A stretch of DNA of 64,000 bases, taken from Symbiodinium natans (lineage: Eukaryota; Sar; Dinophyceae; Suessiales; Symbiodiniaceae). This document shows positions 36,274 to 45,769 of this stretch, piece after piece. The stretch lies in assembly GCA_905221605.1 (NCBI GenBank), contig CAJNDS010002741.1, positions 64,001-128,000 on the forward strand, given 5' to 3'. The notes beneath the pieces are model-generated. The model was given only the letters and a program-made list of their open reading frames with translations. It was not told the DNA's origin and did not search any database. Each line of letters opens with the position of its first letter. Position 1 is the stretch's first letter. The position numbers and the translations under genes were made by a program.

Positions 36274-37269
36274 GGTCGGCAAGCCAGGCGCCAGGCCGAC
36301 TGCACCTGCTAGTTTGCTATGCAGTTTGCTACAGTACGCAGTTCGATTGTGCCCTCAACCTTCCGAAAGTTTCTGGCCATTTACATGTGATTAGTGTCAT
36401 CAAAAGCTGGATCGACCTCATTGATTAGCGATGACATTTCGTGTCGATTTCTCACGATGCCGACATCGTTGCCCCGATGCTGCATCGAAAGCCAACTCAT
36501 GCACATGGATCCCATGTGCTGTCCAGCGGCAATCATTCCAAGCGAGCCAAACACGCGTCAAGGGATTCGATCCTGCACTCGCGGCATTCCTGTTTACATG
36601 GAAGGGGTCGGCAAGCCAGGCGCCAGGCCGACTGCACCTGCTAGTTTGCTATGCAGTTTGCTACAGTACGCAGTTCGATTGTGCCCTCAACCTTCCGAAA
36701 GTTTCTGGCCATTTACATGTGATTAGTGTCATCAAAAGCTAGATCGACCTCATTGATTAGCGATGACATTTCGTGTCGATTTCTCACGATGCCGACATCG
36801 TTGCCCCGATACTGCATCGAAAGCCAACTCATGCACATGGATCCCATGTGCTGTCCAGCGGCAATCATTCCAAGCGAGCCAAACACGCGTCAAGGGATTC
36901 GATCCTGCACTCGCGGCATTCCTGTTTACATGGAAGGGGTCGGCAAGCCAGGCGCCAGGCCGACTGCACCTGCTAGTTTGCTATGCAGTTTGCTACAGTA
37001 CGCAGTTCGATTGTGCCCTCAACCTTCCGAAAGTTTCTGGCCATTTACATGTGATTAGTGTCATCAAAAGCTGGATCGACCTCATTGATTAGCGATGACA
37101 TTTCGTGTCGATTTCTCACGATGCCGACATCGTTGCCCCGATACTGCATCGAAAGCCAACGCATGCACATGCATCCCATGTGCTGTCCAGCGGCAATCAT
37201 TCCAAGCGAGCCAAACACGCGTCAAGGGATTCGATCCTGCACTCGCGGCATTCCTGTGTACATGGAAGG
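36274..37269 (+). repeat. Three head-to-tail copies of a 332-bp unit
   Basis: The unit runs from GGTCGGCAAGCCAGGCGCC to TGTTTACATGGAAG. The same base recurs at 36276, 36608 and 36940, exactly 332 bp apart, and the copies differ by only a few substitutions. Since 332 is not a multiple of three, a protein frame cannot run through consecutive copies without splicing. Each copy instead closes its own frame with TAG. Confidence 0.93.
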
Positions 37270-37393
37270 CACTCCTCAAACGCGTTGCACGCGCCAGGAC
37301 TGTGCTCTGTTTTCTGTCCTTGCAGACGTGGCGCGCTCTCGCGTGCAGTCGGGAGAGAGCTTCAGCACGAGGATGCATCTTGGCCCGTGTTAG
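36394..37393 (+). CDS. Exon-like frame carried in triplicate, hypothetical
   Basis: Each 332-bp unit contains a plus-strand frame with LPRYCIESQLMHMDPMCCPA and IIPSEPNTRQGIRSCTRGIP followed by VYMEG. In copies 1 and 2 the frame runs into the next unit and stops. In copy 3 (from 37058) it continues into unique sequence for about 40 more codons to 37393. This suggests that a single exon was triplicated. The mirror minus-strand frame is also open, so strand is uncertain. No function recognised. Confidence 0.3.
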
Positions 37394-37417
37394 TGCGTTG
37401 TCTCCACCTCAGGTAGC

Positions 37418-37711
37418 ATGATGACTGGATTGGGCCGATATGCGTCACCCGGAATCCAACGTTGCACCTCGGACAGGACCGCCAATATCATGCGTCCGCG
37501 AGCGAGAACTGCCGCGAACGTCGTTCCGGGCGTGGAATTTCTCAATGCTTGGCTTGACATAGATCAATACCACTTGTCTCGGAAGCTGGCACAGCTCAGT
37601 TTCGTGGATCTGCCTTGCAGTCTAGGTGCAGACTGTCAGCTTTCTGCCGGGCCGCAGGGCTCCATCCCCGAAGACTGCCGGCACGCCACATCTCGCCACC
37701 TTCCACCCTAA
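37418..37711 (+). CDS. Exon-like frame, hypothetical
   Basis: The 97-codon frame begins at the second base of the CATGATGACTGG region. It includes RTAANVVPGVEFLNAWLDID and HLSRKLAQLSFVDLPC, which have the hydrophobic spacing of folded protein. It sits 25 bp after the last frame of the triplicated unit on the same strand, so the two may be exons of one gene. The stop is TAA. No family recognised. Confidence 0.38.
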   Translation: MMTGLGRYASPGIQRCTSDRTANIMRPRARTAANVVPGVEFLNAWLDIDQYHLSRKLAQLSFVDLPCSLGADCQLSAGPQGSIPEDCRHATSRHLPP

Positions 37712-37719
37712 GCCCAGCC

Positions 37720-38130
37720 GGAAAGACCTCCGGACGCCAGCTAGGCACTGCCTGAACCCGGCGCCGTAGCCATAAAACAGTGCCAACTTCGCTTCAGTCT
37801 GAGGCCAATGCACCTTGCTGCCTTCTGTTGCGATCCCTTTCCTTCGGGCTCCTGGGGCTGGGTTTAGGGTAGTCTTCTCTGGGTTGTAGGGATTCATGCC
37901 TCCAACTGCATGGTTTCATGGTGTTTGGATACAAGGCTGCAGCCGGGAGGGGTGCCGGGCCGGCTCCAGTAGCCTCAGTTCCTCGCAGCCATGCTCTTGA
38001 CACTGACATGTGTGCAAAGTTTCCCTAAACCCTAAACCCCTCAACCCTAAACCCTCTATGCACATACCGGCTGTCAGGGCTCTGCAGCTGGACGGCTCGA
38101 CGCCCGTCAACTACTGAAGAATCCTTACGT
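37720..38130. other. Spacer with CCCTAAA-like stretch
   Basis: Apart from a short run of CCCTAAACCCTAAACCCCTCAACCC-type heptamers at about 38022-38060, I see no supported gene. Several overlapping minus-strand frames are short and lack protein character. Confidence 0.4.
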
Positions 38131-38146
38131 GCCCAGTCCTCGGAAC

Positions 38147-38422
38147 ACCGTCATGGGGCGGCGCAAGTGTGACAGCAGTGACTTCTTTCAGGGTCGTTGG
38201 GACCAGTGGGGCGGGGCACGCTGTTCGGGACTTTGGCTTGATGTTGGCCTGCTCAGTGCGGCCTTGAGAGTTCATGCGCCTTCTGCGACAACGCCTCGAA
38301 GCATATTCGGCTCTTTGCAGCCAGCAGGCACGCATGCACGCCCGAGGCGGCTGACAAGCTTTGGGGTGCCAATTGCATGGATTGCGGCAGCTGCGTGCAT
38401 ATCGCACATCGGGCTTGCATGA
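38147..38422 (+). CDS. Exon-like frame, hypothetical
   Basis: The plus-strand frame begins in the region of an ATGGGGCGGCGC start and reads MGRRKCDSSDFFQGRWDQW, with a hydrophobic C-terminal part (VPIAWIAAAACISHIGL) that could be a membrane segment. It ends in TGA at 38420. The opposite strand is also open for 98 codons but is dominated by Arg, Cys and Ala, typical of an antisense shadow. No family recognised. Confidence 0.33.
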   Translation, partial: TVMGRRKCDSSDFFQGRWDQWGGARCSGLWLDVGLLSAALRVHAPSATTPRSIFGSLQPAGTHARPRRLTSFGVPIAWIAAAACISHIGLA

Positions 38423-38856
38423 CGCCTCCCACTAGTTCAGGCCATACAAGTCCTCAGTCTCAACTTGAGACTGGCAGCGCTTAGCTTTCGGACATGTGGC
38501 ATCTTTCCGTCCCGAAACCCGAAGTTGAAGACTCACCTCTCCCGCCCCTTGCGCAGACGGACTGTGGTTTCGCGGCCTTGGCGCAGGTTCCTTGGCAACG
38601 TCAGGGGGCATGTCATGAATGAGCTGTCAAAAACGTGGCAAGGCCGGAGCAGCCAAGGCCTTTTTGCATGGTGGTCTTGGGGCGGTCGAGAGGCTGCAAC
38701 TACACCGCCACGCTTACTCCGGGACACGGAGCGTTGTTTGGACGTTGGCCTACTACTCGGCAGCCCGTTGCGCATTGCGCATTCTGTCCAGGATCGTCAA
38801 GCATTGCATCTCTAGCAGTTATCCCTGCCATGCCTCGATCACATCGCTGCTGCAAG

Positions 38857-39377
38857 CCTCCAGTCATGTTCTGCTTCACGAGGTAGCGGATGCAAGTGGT
38901 CACATGAGAGGAAAAGCTAACATGCTCAGAGCCGATGCTGCACGGATAGTGTGTGCAAAGCCTTGTGCCCGTGCCCGCATGCTTGTTAATCTGCCATCCT
39001 TTGCCGCGCTCCCTTTGCAAAGGCCGGTGACGTCGCGCATTCGTCCAAAACAAGTTGGATAGCGTGTGCAAAGCCTTGCGCTCGTGGCCGCCTGCTTCTG
39101 AATTTGCCATCCTTTGCCGCACTCCCTTTGCAACGGCCGGTGACGTCGCGCATTTGTCCAACACATGCCTCCAGTCATGTTCCGCTTCACGGAGAAGCTG
39201 GTGCAAGTGGTCACATGATGCAGCTAGCATGCTCAGAGCCGAACATCGAGTGACAGTGCCGCTGCATGGATAGCGTTCGAAAAGCCTTGTGCCCGTGCCC
39301 GCATGCGTGCTTGTTAGTTTGTCATCGTTTGCTGCACTCCCTTCGCACAGGCCGGTGACGTCGCGCAGTCGTCCAAA
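38857..39377 (+). repeat. Degenerate local repeats: one block three times, another twice
   Basis: A block reading GATAGNGTGTGCAAAGCCTTG, then GCCATCCTTTGCCGC(A/G)CTCCCTTTGCAA, then GGCCGGTGACGTCGCGCA occurs near 38943-39046, 39057-39159 and 39268-39377. A second block, CCTCCAGTCATGTTC(T/C)GCTTCACG through CATGCTCAGAGCCGA, occurs near 38857-38936 and 39170-39243. The repeats explain why several frames here look alike on both strands. Confidence 0.8.
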
Positions 39378-39399
39378 GCGGGGCTTGGCTTGATGCGAT

Positions 39400-40080
39400 T
39401 GACGCGAGCGTGCATGAAAGCTTTAACGGTTACACTTCTCCTCCAGACCAGGGCGGGGTCGAATTGCAGAGCTCCCCCTGTTTCGGGTGTGTGTGTCGCT
39501 TGAGGACCCATCTTCACGGCTGAAAGTTTGTTCGAGGCGACGTTGATCTTGGAATGCGTTTTGCTGCCTGCCCGAATGTGCAGGCAAAGTTAAAGTTGGG
39601 TGAAAAATCACGAGGCGTGACGAGTCCGAAATTCCCATGGCCAAGCCAGATGCACCTGCCATGCAGCATTCGGTGAGCCCGGTGAGTGTAAACGAGCTTT
39701 CGTGCGCAGCAGCTGGCCTGACAAGAGGGTCGTGACAAGAGTGCTAAAAGAGGCAAAGCCAGGGGTGTTCGCCCGGATGCCACCTGCCCTTGGATTCTGC
39801 CCATCATCGCCTCGCATGTGTCAAGCCTCATCATGCCCACTGCCCAAGAAGAGCATCTGCAGCCACCTGCCAGCGCTTCGCTTTTGCTGGCTCCGGCCAA
39901 GAAGGCCCTGGCGCTTCTCGTGCTTTTCGCGCTTTTCGGTGCATCCTTCGAGAACTTACCAAGATGCGGGCCAGTCCAGCAAAGGCAGATTCAGGGGCGC
40001 AGAGGCTTGCTTCGATTCCTTTCTAATGCAAGCAGCTTCCCCAGGCCAAAGCTCGAGGTAACTTGATGCTCATGAAGTTG
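39400..40080. other. No supported gene
   Basis: Overlapping frames occur on both strands: a minus-strand frame at 39514-39900, and plus-strand frames at 39702-40061 and 39818-40066. The last contains a hydrophobic LALLVLFALFGASF stretch. None stands out enough to choose a strand. No repeats of note. Confidence 0.3.
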
Positions 40081-40183
40081 CTACATGGTGGCTTTCTTGG
40101 TTTTGAGCCCGACGACCTTGGGCGTCCACCCTTCTGCAGTGTCCGACTTCGGCCACGTGGTGTGTGAGTCATCAGAGGTGACA

Positions 40184-41008
40184 TCAGAGTCTGGTACTTT
40201 GTGAGCTTTGCCGAGGACAGCTCTCTGCGGCTGTGAACGCCGGTGGCAAACGTGAAGCTGGCAGCCCTCTGTGCCAGGCATACGAGTCACCTGCCAGGTA
40301 GTTGTCACGGCCTCGCTTCCTTGGCCTCATCCATCCTCCCGCCTCCAGTGACTTCAGCAAGCGTTTGCACCAGTGCCCGCATCCATAGCGGCCCAGCAAC
40401 CTGGACCTTAATGCGTGCACATTGTAACACGAGCTCTTGAGGCAACTTGCTCAGCTTGATAGACGGTATAGATGTTCGGGCGTGAGAAGGGGGAGGGCGC
40501 TCTCCCTCGCACTCGCTCCCTTCACTGCTGCAGCAGACAGCCAAGAGGACACAGCCTAACTACTTCGGCTGCAGCCAGGCGCAGATGCCGGGCTCAGGGT
40601 CCACTGCTGCGGGCGTGTTTTCGTCGGTGCAGCCTGTGCGGCTGCATACATAGCGGACACTCGACAGTCTGTTGAGCTCTGAGCTTTGCAGAGAACAGCC
40701 GAAGCATCCCATGCCAAACGTGGGGCTGGAAGACCTTCATGCCAGGCATGTGATTCACGTGTCAGGTGGCTGTCGCGGCCTCGCTTCCTTGGCCTCGTCC
40801 ATCCTCCTGCCTTAATCCTCTCTGTAAGCGTTTGCGCCAGAGCGCGATTCCTAGCTGCCCATCCGGGCATGGCGGCAGGCACATCAAAAAACTTCACGAG
40901 CTCTTGGAGAAGCTTGCTCAGCTGACAGACATTCCGGCGTGAGATAGGGAGGGCGTTCTCCTTAGCACTCGCTTCCTTCACTTCTGCAGCAGAGAGCCAA
41001 GAGGACAC
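40184..41008 (-). CDS. Tandemly duplicated hypothetical coding segment
   Basis: The upstream copy (41008 to 40556) reads LSKLLQELVKFFDVPAAMPG, then RALAQTLTERIKAGGW and RPRKRGRDSHLTRESHAWH. The downstream copy, about 460-470 bp away, reads LSKLPQELV, RALVQTLAE, then in another register RPRKRGRDNYLAGDSYAWHR. Conservation of these words after substantial DNA divergence suggests a minus-strand protein. The downstream copy has a frameshift between the two halves and is probably a decayed duplicate. No family recognised. Confidence 0.42.
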
Positions 41009-41244
41009 AGCCTAGCCACTTCAGCTGCAGCCAGGGCCACATGCCACCCATAGTGGGCGGTACAGCCTGCCGCAGCTTGCCTGGACGCGTCTGTGCACAT
41101 CTGACACGTGTCACACGCGTTTTTTCTGGGATCTCGTCCCTTCATGCACCTTGTGCTCGGCGAGGCGAGACTTGTGGTGATGCCGCAACGCAGCTTGTGG
41201 TGAAACACCTCAAGCGATAGACACCATGAGGCTCGCTTTCACTC

Positions 41245-41616
41245 ATGCCAGCCGGTCGAAACAGTCACTGCATATGTCTGCTGATTGGTTGTGCCGAGGT
41301 TTGTGTGGGAGTAGCCGTCACTTTTAGTGATTGCGGTTGGAACAGGCTATCTTCAAAGTTGCTTGCTTTGATGGACTTTTGTGGTCCCGATAGTTTTCAG
41401 GACTTTGGGACTTGTTTATTGGACACAAGCGATTCATGGGTTGAAGCCTGTGTGGCATTGACCCTTGCGTATTATTTGGCATTCTCTTCCCTCCCTATTG
41501 TAGAACATACGTTGACCTTAACGTTGCACAAATACGACTTGGGTTCCTGTTTGTCGGCGACATACAGGATCTCCAAAACTAGTAAGTTCGTTCTTAATCA
41601 TTCCCTTGTCGTTTAA
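41245..41616 (+). CDS. Weak hypothetical frame
   Basis: A 123-codon frame in less GC-rich sequence begins MPAGRNSHCICLLIGCAEV, with hydrophobic stretches at both ends (ICLLIGCAEVCVGVAV and VALTLAYYLAFSSLPIV) that could be membrane segments. It is the longest frame between 41.0 and 41.8 kb. No domain, and no sign of splicing. Confidence 0.28.
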   Translation: MPAGRNSHCICLLIGCAEVCVGVAVTFSDCGWNRLSSKLLALMDFCGPDSFQDFGTCLLDTSDSWVEACVALTLAYYLAFSSLPIVEHTLTLTLHKYDLGSCLSATYRISKTSKFVLNHSLVV

Positions 41617-41809
41617 GAAGTGGGAGGAAGCAGCTCTTGATACGAACCCTCCTTGTTTCCGCTGCATGAGAATATCTATCTTTTCTTCCTAAGAATTGGT
41701 ATGCAGGAGAAGCCCTCCTCTTCGTGAGAAACGATGGAATGCTTCGAGTTCTAATGGCAGTCTGATTCTGTGTCTTCATATCTTTGAAGCGTCGACCCTC
41801 TCCTCAGAT

Positions 41810-41810
<1 letters not shown>

Positions 41811-41884
<74 letters not shown>
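41811..41884 (+). repeat. (CAG)n tract of about 24 units
   Basis: An uninterrupted AGC/CAG run. In one plus frame (41696-41899) it gives polyglutamine followed by EDLI and a stop. On the minus strand the frame 41751-42080 gives polyalanine. Purity suggests high mutability. Whether it is translated depends on gene models not resolved here. Confidence 0.95.
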
Positions 41885-42130
41885 GAAGACCTAATCTGAT
41901 GTAAACAGGGTTCCGTTGATCTTGATAAGAGAAAGAGATCACACCCTTATCAGGCCTTATCACTATACTCGGTGGATGAGATCTCTTTCGGAAACTAGGC
42001 CCCGTTCCGCGTGAAGAGCTGTTTTGATTCTTCTCTGGAAAAGACATGTGTAAGCTTGCAGAAGACAGGCTTATCCCCATGTCTTTTTCAGGAAGAGGAA
42101 CGGCTTTTTATCTCTTTAAACCACGAAGGC

Positions 42131-42427
42131 TTATCGCTTCTGCAGCAAGAGGAAGGACTCCTTTTTCGTCGTTTTTGTGGTCGAGGCGAAGGATCCTGCG
42201 AAGGAGCCGGATCTTCCGACGAAGGAGGCTGCTGGTGCAGAGGATATCTTCAAGATGCGTGGAGTTTCCTCCTTGTTGCTTCCGCCCGTGAAGAGAGAGC
42301 TGGACTTCATGGCAGTTAGTAGACTCCAGTTCCGACCATGAGCCTGCTGCCGCGTTGTCCCGTTCTCGGACACCCATGCCTTCTGGAGCCTAAGGCTGCC
42401 AAGCTCGGCCACGGCCACCTCTGATCC
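42131..42427 (-). CDS. Probable C-terminal exon, hypothetical
   Basis: On the minus strand a strong acceptor-like sequence (ACCTTCTTTCGCAG) ends at 42428. The frame then reads GSEVAVAELGSLRLQKAWVS, continues through ENGTTRQQAHGRNW, and finishes with a Ser/Gly/Ala-rich low-complexity part (SFVGRSGSFAGSFASTTKTT) to a stop at 42131, about 98 codons in all. Sequence upstream (42440-42600 on the minus strand) is also open (EGTRVIHKPSGRFFKAKGSE) and may be the previous exon. No family recognised. Confidence 0.4.
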   Translation of the reverse strand, partial: GSEVAVAELGSLRLQKAWVSENGTTRQQAHGRNWSLLTAMKSSSLFTGGSNKEETPRILKISSAPAASFVGRSGSFAGSFASTTKTTKKESFLLLQKR

Positions 42428-42654
42428 CTGCGAAAGAAGGTATGTGGTGTCGCAAGGATGTATGTCGGTGTTCTCTCGGAGCCCTTCGCCTTGAAGAAAC
42501 GGCCCGATGGCTTGTGGATCACCCGCGTCCCTTCCCAGGCAAAATTTCCCGATCTGGCCGAGCCACATCCTGGCCGACCCAGCTTCCCAGCAACCCGACC
42601 TCCCTCCCCTTTGCAAAACAAACAAACAAATACATAAACAATCAAATAAATAAC

Positions 42655-42760
42655 TAAGTCTATATATATATATATATATATGTAGAGGTATATATATATA
42701 CATACAAGTATCACATGTATGAAACATATGTAGAGATATACAATATGTATTTTTACCTGG
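42655..42760. repeat. (TA)n microsatellite region
   Basis: Runs of TATATATA with GTAGAGGTATATATATA and ACATATG interruptions. It separates the last ORF-rich sequence from the telomere-like mosaic that begins at 42853. Confidence 0.9.
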
Positions 42761-42852
42761 AACCCTTGCCGAGGCCCACGTGAAGCAGATGGATGGAGGT
42801 TTGAGGAAACCACGCGTGTAAGATCGATTGTGTCCTTAGGTTGAAGACTCTC

Positions 42853-42900
42853 AGGGTTTAGGGTTTAGGGTTTAGGGTTTAGGGTTTAGGGTTTAGGGTT
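42853..42900 (+). repeat. Interstitial TTTAGGG tract
   Basis: About seven perfect GGGTTTA heptamers in the TTTAGGG orientation. This is the first of a long series of telomere-like tracts in the right third of the window. The telomere repeat of dinoflagellates, some apicomplexans and plants has this sequence, but this tract is internal. Confidence 0.97.
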
Positions 42901-43087
42901 CTCATGAATTATTTTTCTTTGGGCTTTCTTGATTGCAACTTTCGTGCGTTTCTTACCAGTACCAATCTGATCTGGTGCACTTCTTTTCATGTTGGGTGCT
43001 CTCTTCGATCGGGGTGGGGGAAGCACTTATACACCCGCCGACAGAGCAAAATAGATACTGGATACATCAAAACCTCTGAGTTCAAGC

Positions 43088-43165
43088 CCCTCAACCCTAA
43101 ACCCTAAACCCTATGTAAACCCGTAAACCGTAAACCCTAAACCCTAACCCTTAAACCCTAAACCC
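43088..43165 (-). repeat. Interstitial CCCTAAA tract
   Basis: Degenerate CCCTAAA heptamers with CCGTAAA variants. They precede a 150-bp island (43166-43315) rich in repeated CCACGCAGCCTCA words. Confidence 0.93.
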
Positions 43166-43315
43166 ACCTCTTGCCCGAGAACCCACAATTAGCGGAGCCA
43201 CGCAGCCTCACAGCCACGCAGCCTCAAGCGGCCCGCCCCTTGCCTGAGCTCCTCATGGCTGAGCCCGGCTCATGCAGTGGGCTGCTCAGAGCCCCGAGGG
43301 TTGGTTTGGGGTTGA

Positions 43316-43460
43316 ATTAGGGTTTAGGGTTTAGGGTTTAGGGTTTAGGGTTTAGGGTTTAGGGTTTAGGGTATAGGGTTTAGGGTTCAGGGTTTAGGGT
43401 TTAGGGTTTAGGGTTTATGGTTTAGGATTTAGGTTTAAGATTTAGGGTTCAGGATTTTGG
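43316..43460 (+). repeat. Interstitial TTTAGGG tract
   Basis: About 19 heptamers, perfect at first and degenerating to GGGTTCA, GGATTTA and GGTTTAA at the right end. Confidence 0.97.
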
Positions 43461-43687
43461 GCGGGTTAGGGGGGGGTCGTATGACTTTTTTCGTATTTCT
43501 TTTCATGGGTGCAGGGCACGCGGTTTCTTTACTGTCTTGATGGTCTGTGCATGTTTAGGAGGTGAGAGGTGTCAGGTCGTAGTTCAAGGCTCGGTTCTAC
43601 AGTTTAACGTGTAAAGTGCCGCCGGCAGTGGCTTGGGAAAAGCGCACGCTCTTTTCGACAGGACACGCACACGCCCCTTAAGCTTCA

Positions 43688-43856
43688 AACCCTAAACCCT
43701 CAACCCCTAAACCCTAAACCCTAAACCCTAAACCCTAAACCCTAAACCCTAAACCCTAAACCCTAAACCCTAAACCCTAAACCCTAAACCCCAAACCCTA
43801 AACCCTAAACCCCAACCCCTAAACCCCCAACCCCCAACCCCCAACCCTAAACCTTC
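43688..43856 (-). repeat. Interstitial CCCTAAA tract
   Basis: More than 20 CCCTAAA heptamers, perfect in the middle and with CCCCAAA/CCCCCAA variants at the right end, immediately before an exon-like island. Confidence 0.97.
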
Positions 43857-43860
43857 TACG

Positions 43861-43980
43861 ATGGATCACGGCTCCAGGCCGATTAGGTACGAGAAGGTGG
43901 CTTGTGAGGAGCTCCAGCAGGAGCCACTCTTGGGTCATCTGGGCCTGTTCAATAAGTTCTGGAGTTATGGTCTCTATCTT
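43861..43980 (+). CDS. Exon-like island, possible first exon
   Basis: ATG at 43861 opens MDHGSRPIRYEKVACEELQQ and continues EPLLGHLGLFNKFWSYGLYL before running into TTTAGGG repeats. The composition is strongly protein-like. CCCTAAA lies to the left and TTTAGGG to the right. A GT at ATG|GTCTC near 43969 is a possible donor. No family recognised. Confidence 0.4.
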
Positions 43981-43983
43981 TTG

Positions 43984-44330
43984 GGGTTTAGGGTTTAGGG
44001 TTTAGGGTTTAGGGTTTCGGGGATTCTTCAAGTTGGGGATTCGGGGTTTTGCCTTTCCAATACCCCCGCAAGGGACCCTGCCTTAGAGAACTGCCTGTTT
44101 GGTTTGGGGCAGGCTTTCTGGGGCCTATGCCGGCTTGTTTAGGGTTTAGGGTTTAGGGTTTTTTTGTTTATGCTTTAGGGTTCAGGAATGAGGAGTGAGT
44201 TCTGAGGCTTGCGATACTTAGGGCTCAGCTTGGTCTCAGGATGGAAGGCATTGGAGTCTCGGAACCTCGCCCCAAGCCCTCAACGCAATGAGTTAGGCTT
44301 TAGGGTTTCGGGTCTGGGGTAGGCATTTTT
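43984..44330 (+). repeat. TTTAGGG tracts with intervening unique DNA
   Basis: Short TTTAGGG runs at about 43984-44022, 44138-44162 and 44292-44310 surround two islands. The first contains PALENCLFGLGQAFWGLCRL in one frame and could be exonic. The second (44180-44290) shows nothing clear. Confidence 0.7.
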
Positions 44331-44514
44331 CTAGCGGATATATTCCAGGGGTCTCTGATGCCAGCAAGTAATAGTCGTGAGCAAAGGTTCGGCCGGTGCC
44401 TTCTCAGTCAGAAAATGCCGTCCGCTCTGCGACGCAGAAGTCGAAGCGGGCCGTGCAACCCAACAGGCCCAACTCCGAAGGCCCAGGACCTGAAAATCCA
44501 CACCTGTTCCTTCC

Positions 44515-44784
44515 ATGAGCAATAACCCCTATAGACAACCACCTGTATCCTTCCATCCCAGCTTTTTGACAGAAGGAGAGCCGCGACAGTGGGGAAGAGC
44601 TTACTTCCTCAGTGTCCGCTTGTCTCGAGAACCTTGGGTTGTGCAGTTATATTGCGGAACTGAAGTGGAAGTGTCTTGTGGGAATGGCTGTGGAGGTTTC
44701 CGATGGTTCATGCGCAGGTTTATGGACCCCAATCTCCTACACCCTAAAATTTTAAAAGATCTTGGATTGGGATGTTCCCCCTAG
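44515..44784 (+). CDS. Weak hypothetical frame overlapping an inverted repeat
   Basis: An 89-codon frame begins MSNNPYRQPPVSFHPSFLTE. It includes EPWVVQLYCGTEVEVSCGNG, then FRWFMRRFMDPN, and ends in TAG inside the left arm of the 44767-44870 inverted repeat. Composition is plausible but no domain is recognised. A preceding open stretch (44380-44515) with PSQSENAVRSATQKSKRAV may be another exon. Confidence 0.33.
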   Translation: MSNNPYRQPPVSFHPSFLTEGEPRQWGRAYFLSVRLSREPWVVQLYCGTEVEVSCGNGCGGFRWFMRRFMDPNLLHPKILKDLGLGCSP

Positions 44785-44870
44785 TGCTATCAGTCCTTGA
44801 TTGGGAAAATAAGAGGGTACTATCATCCATATCAAGGACTGTTATGTTAGGATAAGGGGGAACATCCCAA
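44767..44870. repeat. Imperfect inverted repeat, MITE-like
   Basis: The left arm, TTGGGATGTTCCCCC then CAGTCCTTGAT (44767-44801), is complementary to the right arm, ATCAAGGACTG then GGGGGAACATCCCAA (44831-44870). The arms are about 35-40 bp, with a short unpaired middle and a 29-bp loop. No obvious target duplication was identified. It could be a miniature inverted-repeat element or a structured RNA. Confidence 0.8.
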
Positions 44871-45080
44871 TAACTATCCTAAGCCCTAAACCCAAGACCC
44901 TAAACCCTAAACCAATTACGGGCCCATATTAAGGGACCATGTTTCTACCCTTAGATTTACAAAGGGATCCCAACCTTTACAACCTTAGAGAGCTTTTGCC
45001 AACCCCCCAAAAGCCGGGGCTGGGGGCCAAGGGTTCGGGTTGCTCGTAAGGCCCTTGTGGACTCGACCACCCTGAACTCC

Positions 45081-45204
45081 AAACCCTAAACCCTAAACCC
45101 TAAACCCTAAACCCTAAACCCTAAACCCTAAACCCTAAACCCTAAACCCTAAACCCTAAACCCTAAACCCTAAACCCTAAACCCTAAACCCTAAACCCTA
45201 AACC
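45081..45204 (-). repeat. Interstitial CCCTAAA tract
   Basis: About 17-18 perfect AAACCCT heptamers, ending directly at an exon-like island. A shorter CCCTAAA run lies at 44880-44915. Confidence 0.98.
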
Positions 45205-45221
45205 GATCACCCTCCTGCCAG

Positions 45222-45296
45222 CACGGCACTTCACCAGTTTGCCCCAAGGACCTGCGCGCTGCTCAATTCCGATAGTGAGAGCGAAGAGGATGCCTG
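45222..45296 (+). CDS. Exon-like island with acidic Ser/Glu stretch
   Basis: Between a CTGCCAG acceptor-like site and a CTG|GTAC donor-like site lies a 75-nt open segment reading through TALHQFAPRTC, ALLNSDSESEEDAW. Entry and exit are both phase 2, so the exon is symmetric. The SDSESEED run resembles a casein-kinase-2 type acidic region. CCCTAAA is on the left and TTTAGGG on the right (from 45303). No family recognised. Confidence 0.42.
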
Positions 45297-45302
45297 GTAC
45301 TC

Positions 45303-45600
45303 GGAGGGTTTAGGGTTTATGGTTTAGGGTTTAGGATTTAGGGTTTAGGGTTTAGGATTTAGGATGGATTTAGGGTTTATGGTATTTAGGGTTTAGAGGT
45401 TAGGGTTAAGCGTGTAGGGGTTTAGGGTTTAGGGTTTCCGGGCTTTAGGATCTTCACGCTTAGGGCTTGGGTGAGCGTGGGCGTGGAGGAAAGCTGAAAT
45501 TAAAAACACAAATTGACGCAATCTGACTCGGTGCTCAGGCCCCCAAACACCCTGGCCCCCGCCCCCGCTCCCCCTTTAGGGTTTAGGGTTTAGGGTCCCC
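45303..45600 (+). repeat. Degenerate TTTAGGG tracts
   Basis: Runs at 45303-45365, 45370-45440 and 45575-45597, with many GGATTTA, GGTTTAT and GGGTTAA variants. The sequence between 45450 and 45575 shows no coding character. Confidence 0.93.
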
Positions 45601-45647
45601 CCCCCAACTTCGTGTGAAGTGGAAGGTTCAAGGTTCTAGGGCTAAGA

Positions 45648-45768
45648 AACCCTAAACCCTAAACCCTAAACCCTAAACCCTAAACCCTAAACCCTAAACC
45701 CTAAACCCTAAACCCTAAACCCTAAACCCTAAACCCTAAACCCTAATAAACCCTAAACCCTAAACCCT
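45648..45768 (-). repeat. Interstitial CCCTAAA tract
   Basis: About 16 AAACCCT heptamers with one CCCTAATAAACCC slip, followed at once by an exon-like island. Confidence 0.97.
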
Positions 45769-45769
45769 A

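Noticed and set aside
37764-37773. CCGTAGCCAT, the start of the dinoflagellate spliced-leader sequence
   Set aside because: The following bases (AAAACAGTG) do not continue as the known leader (TTTGGCTCAAG), so the match is probably chance.
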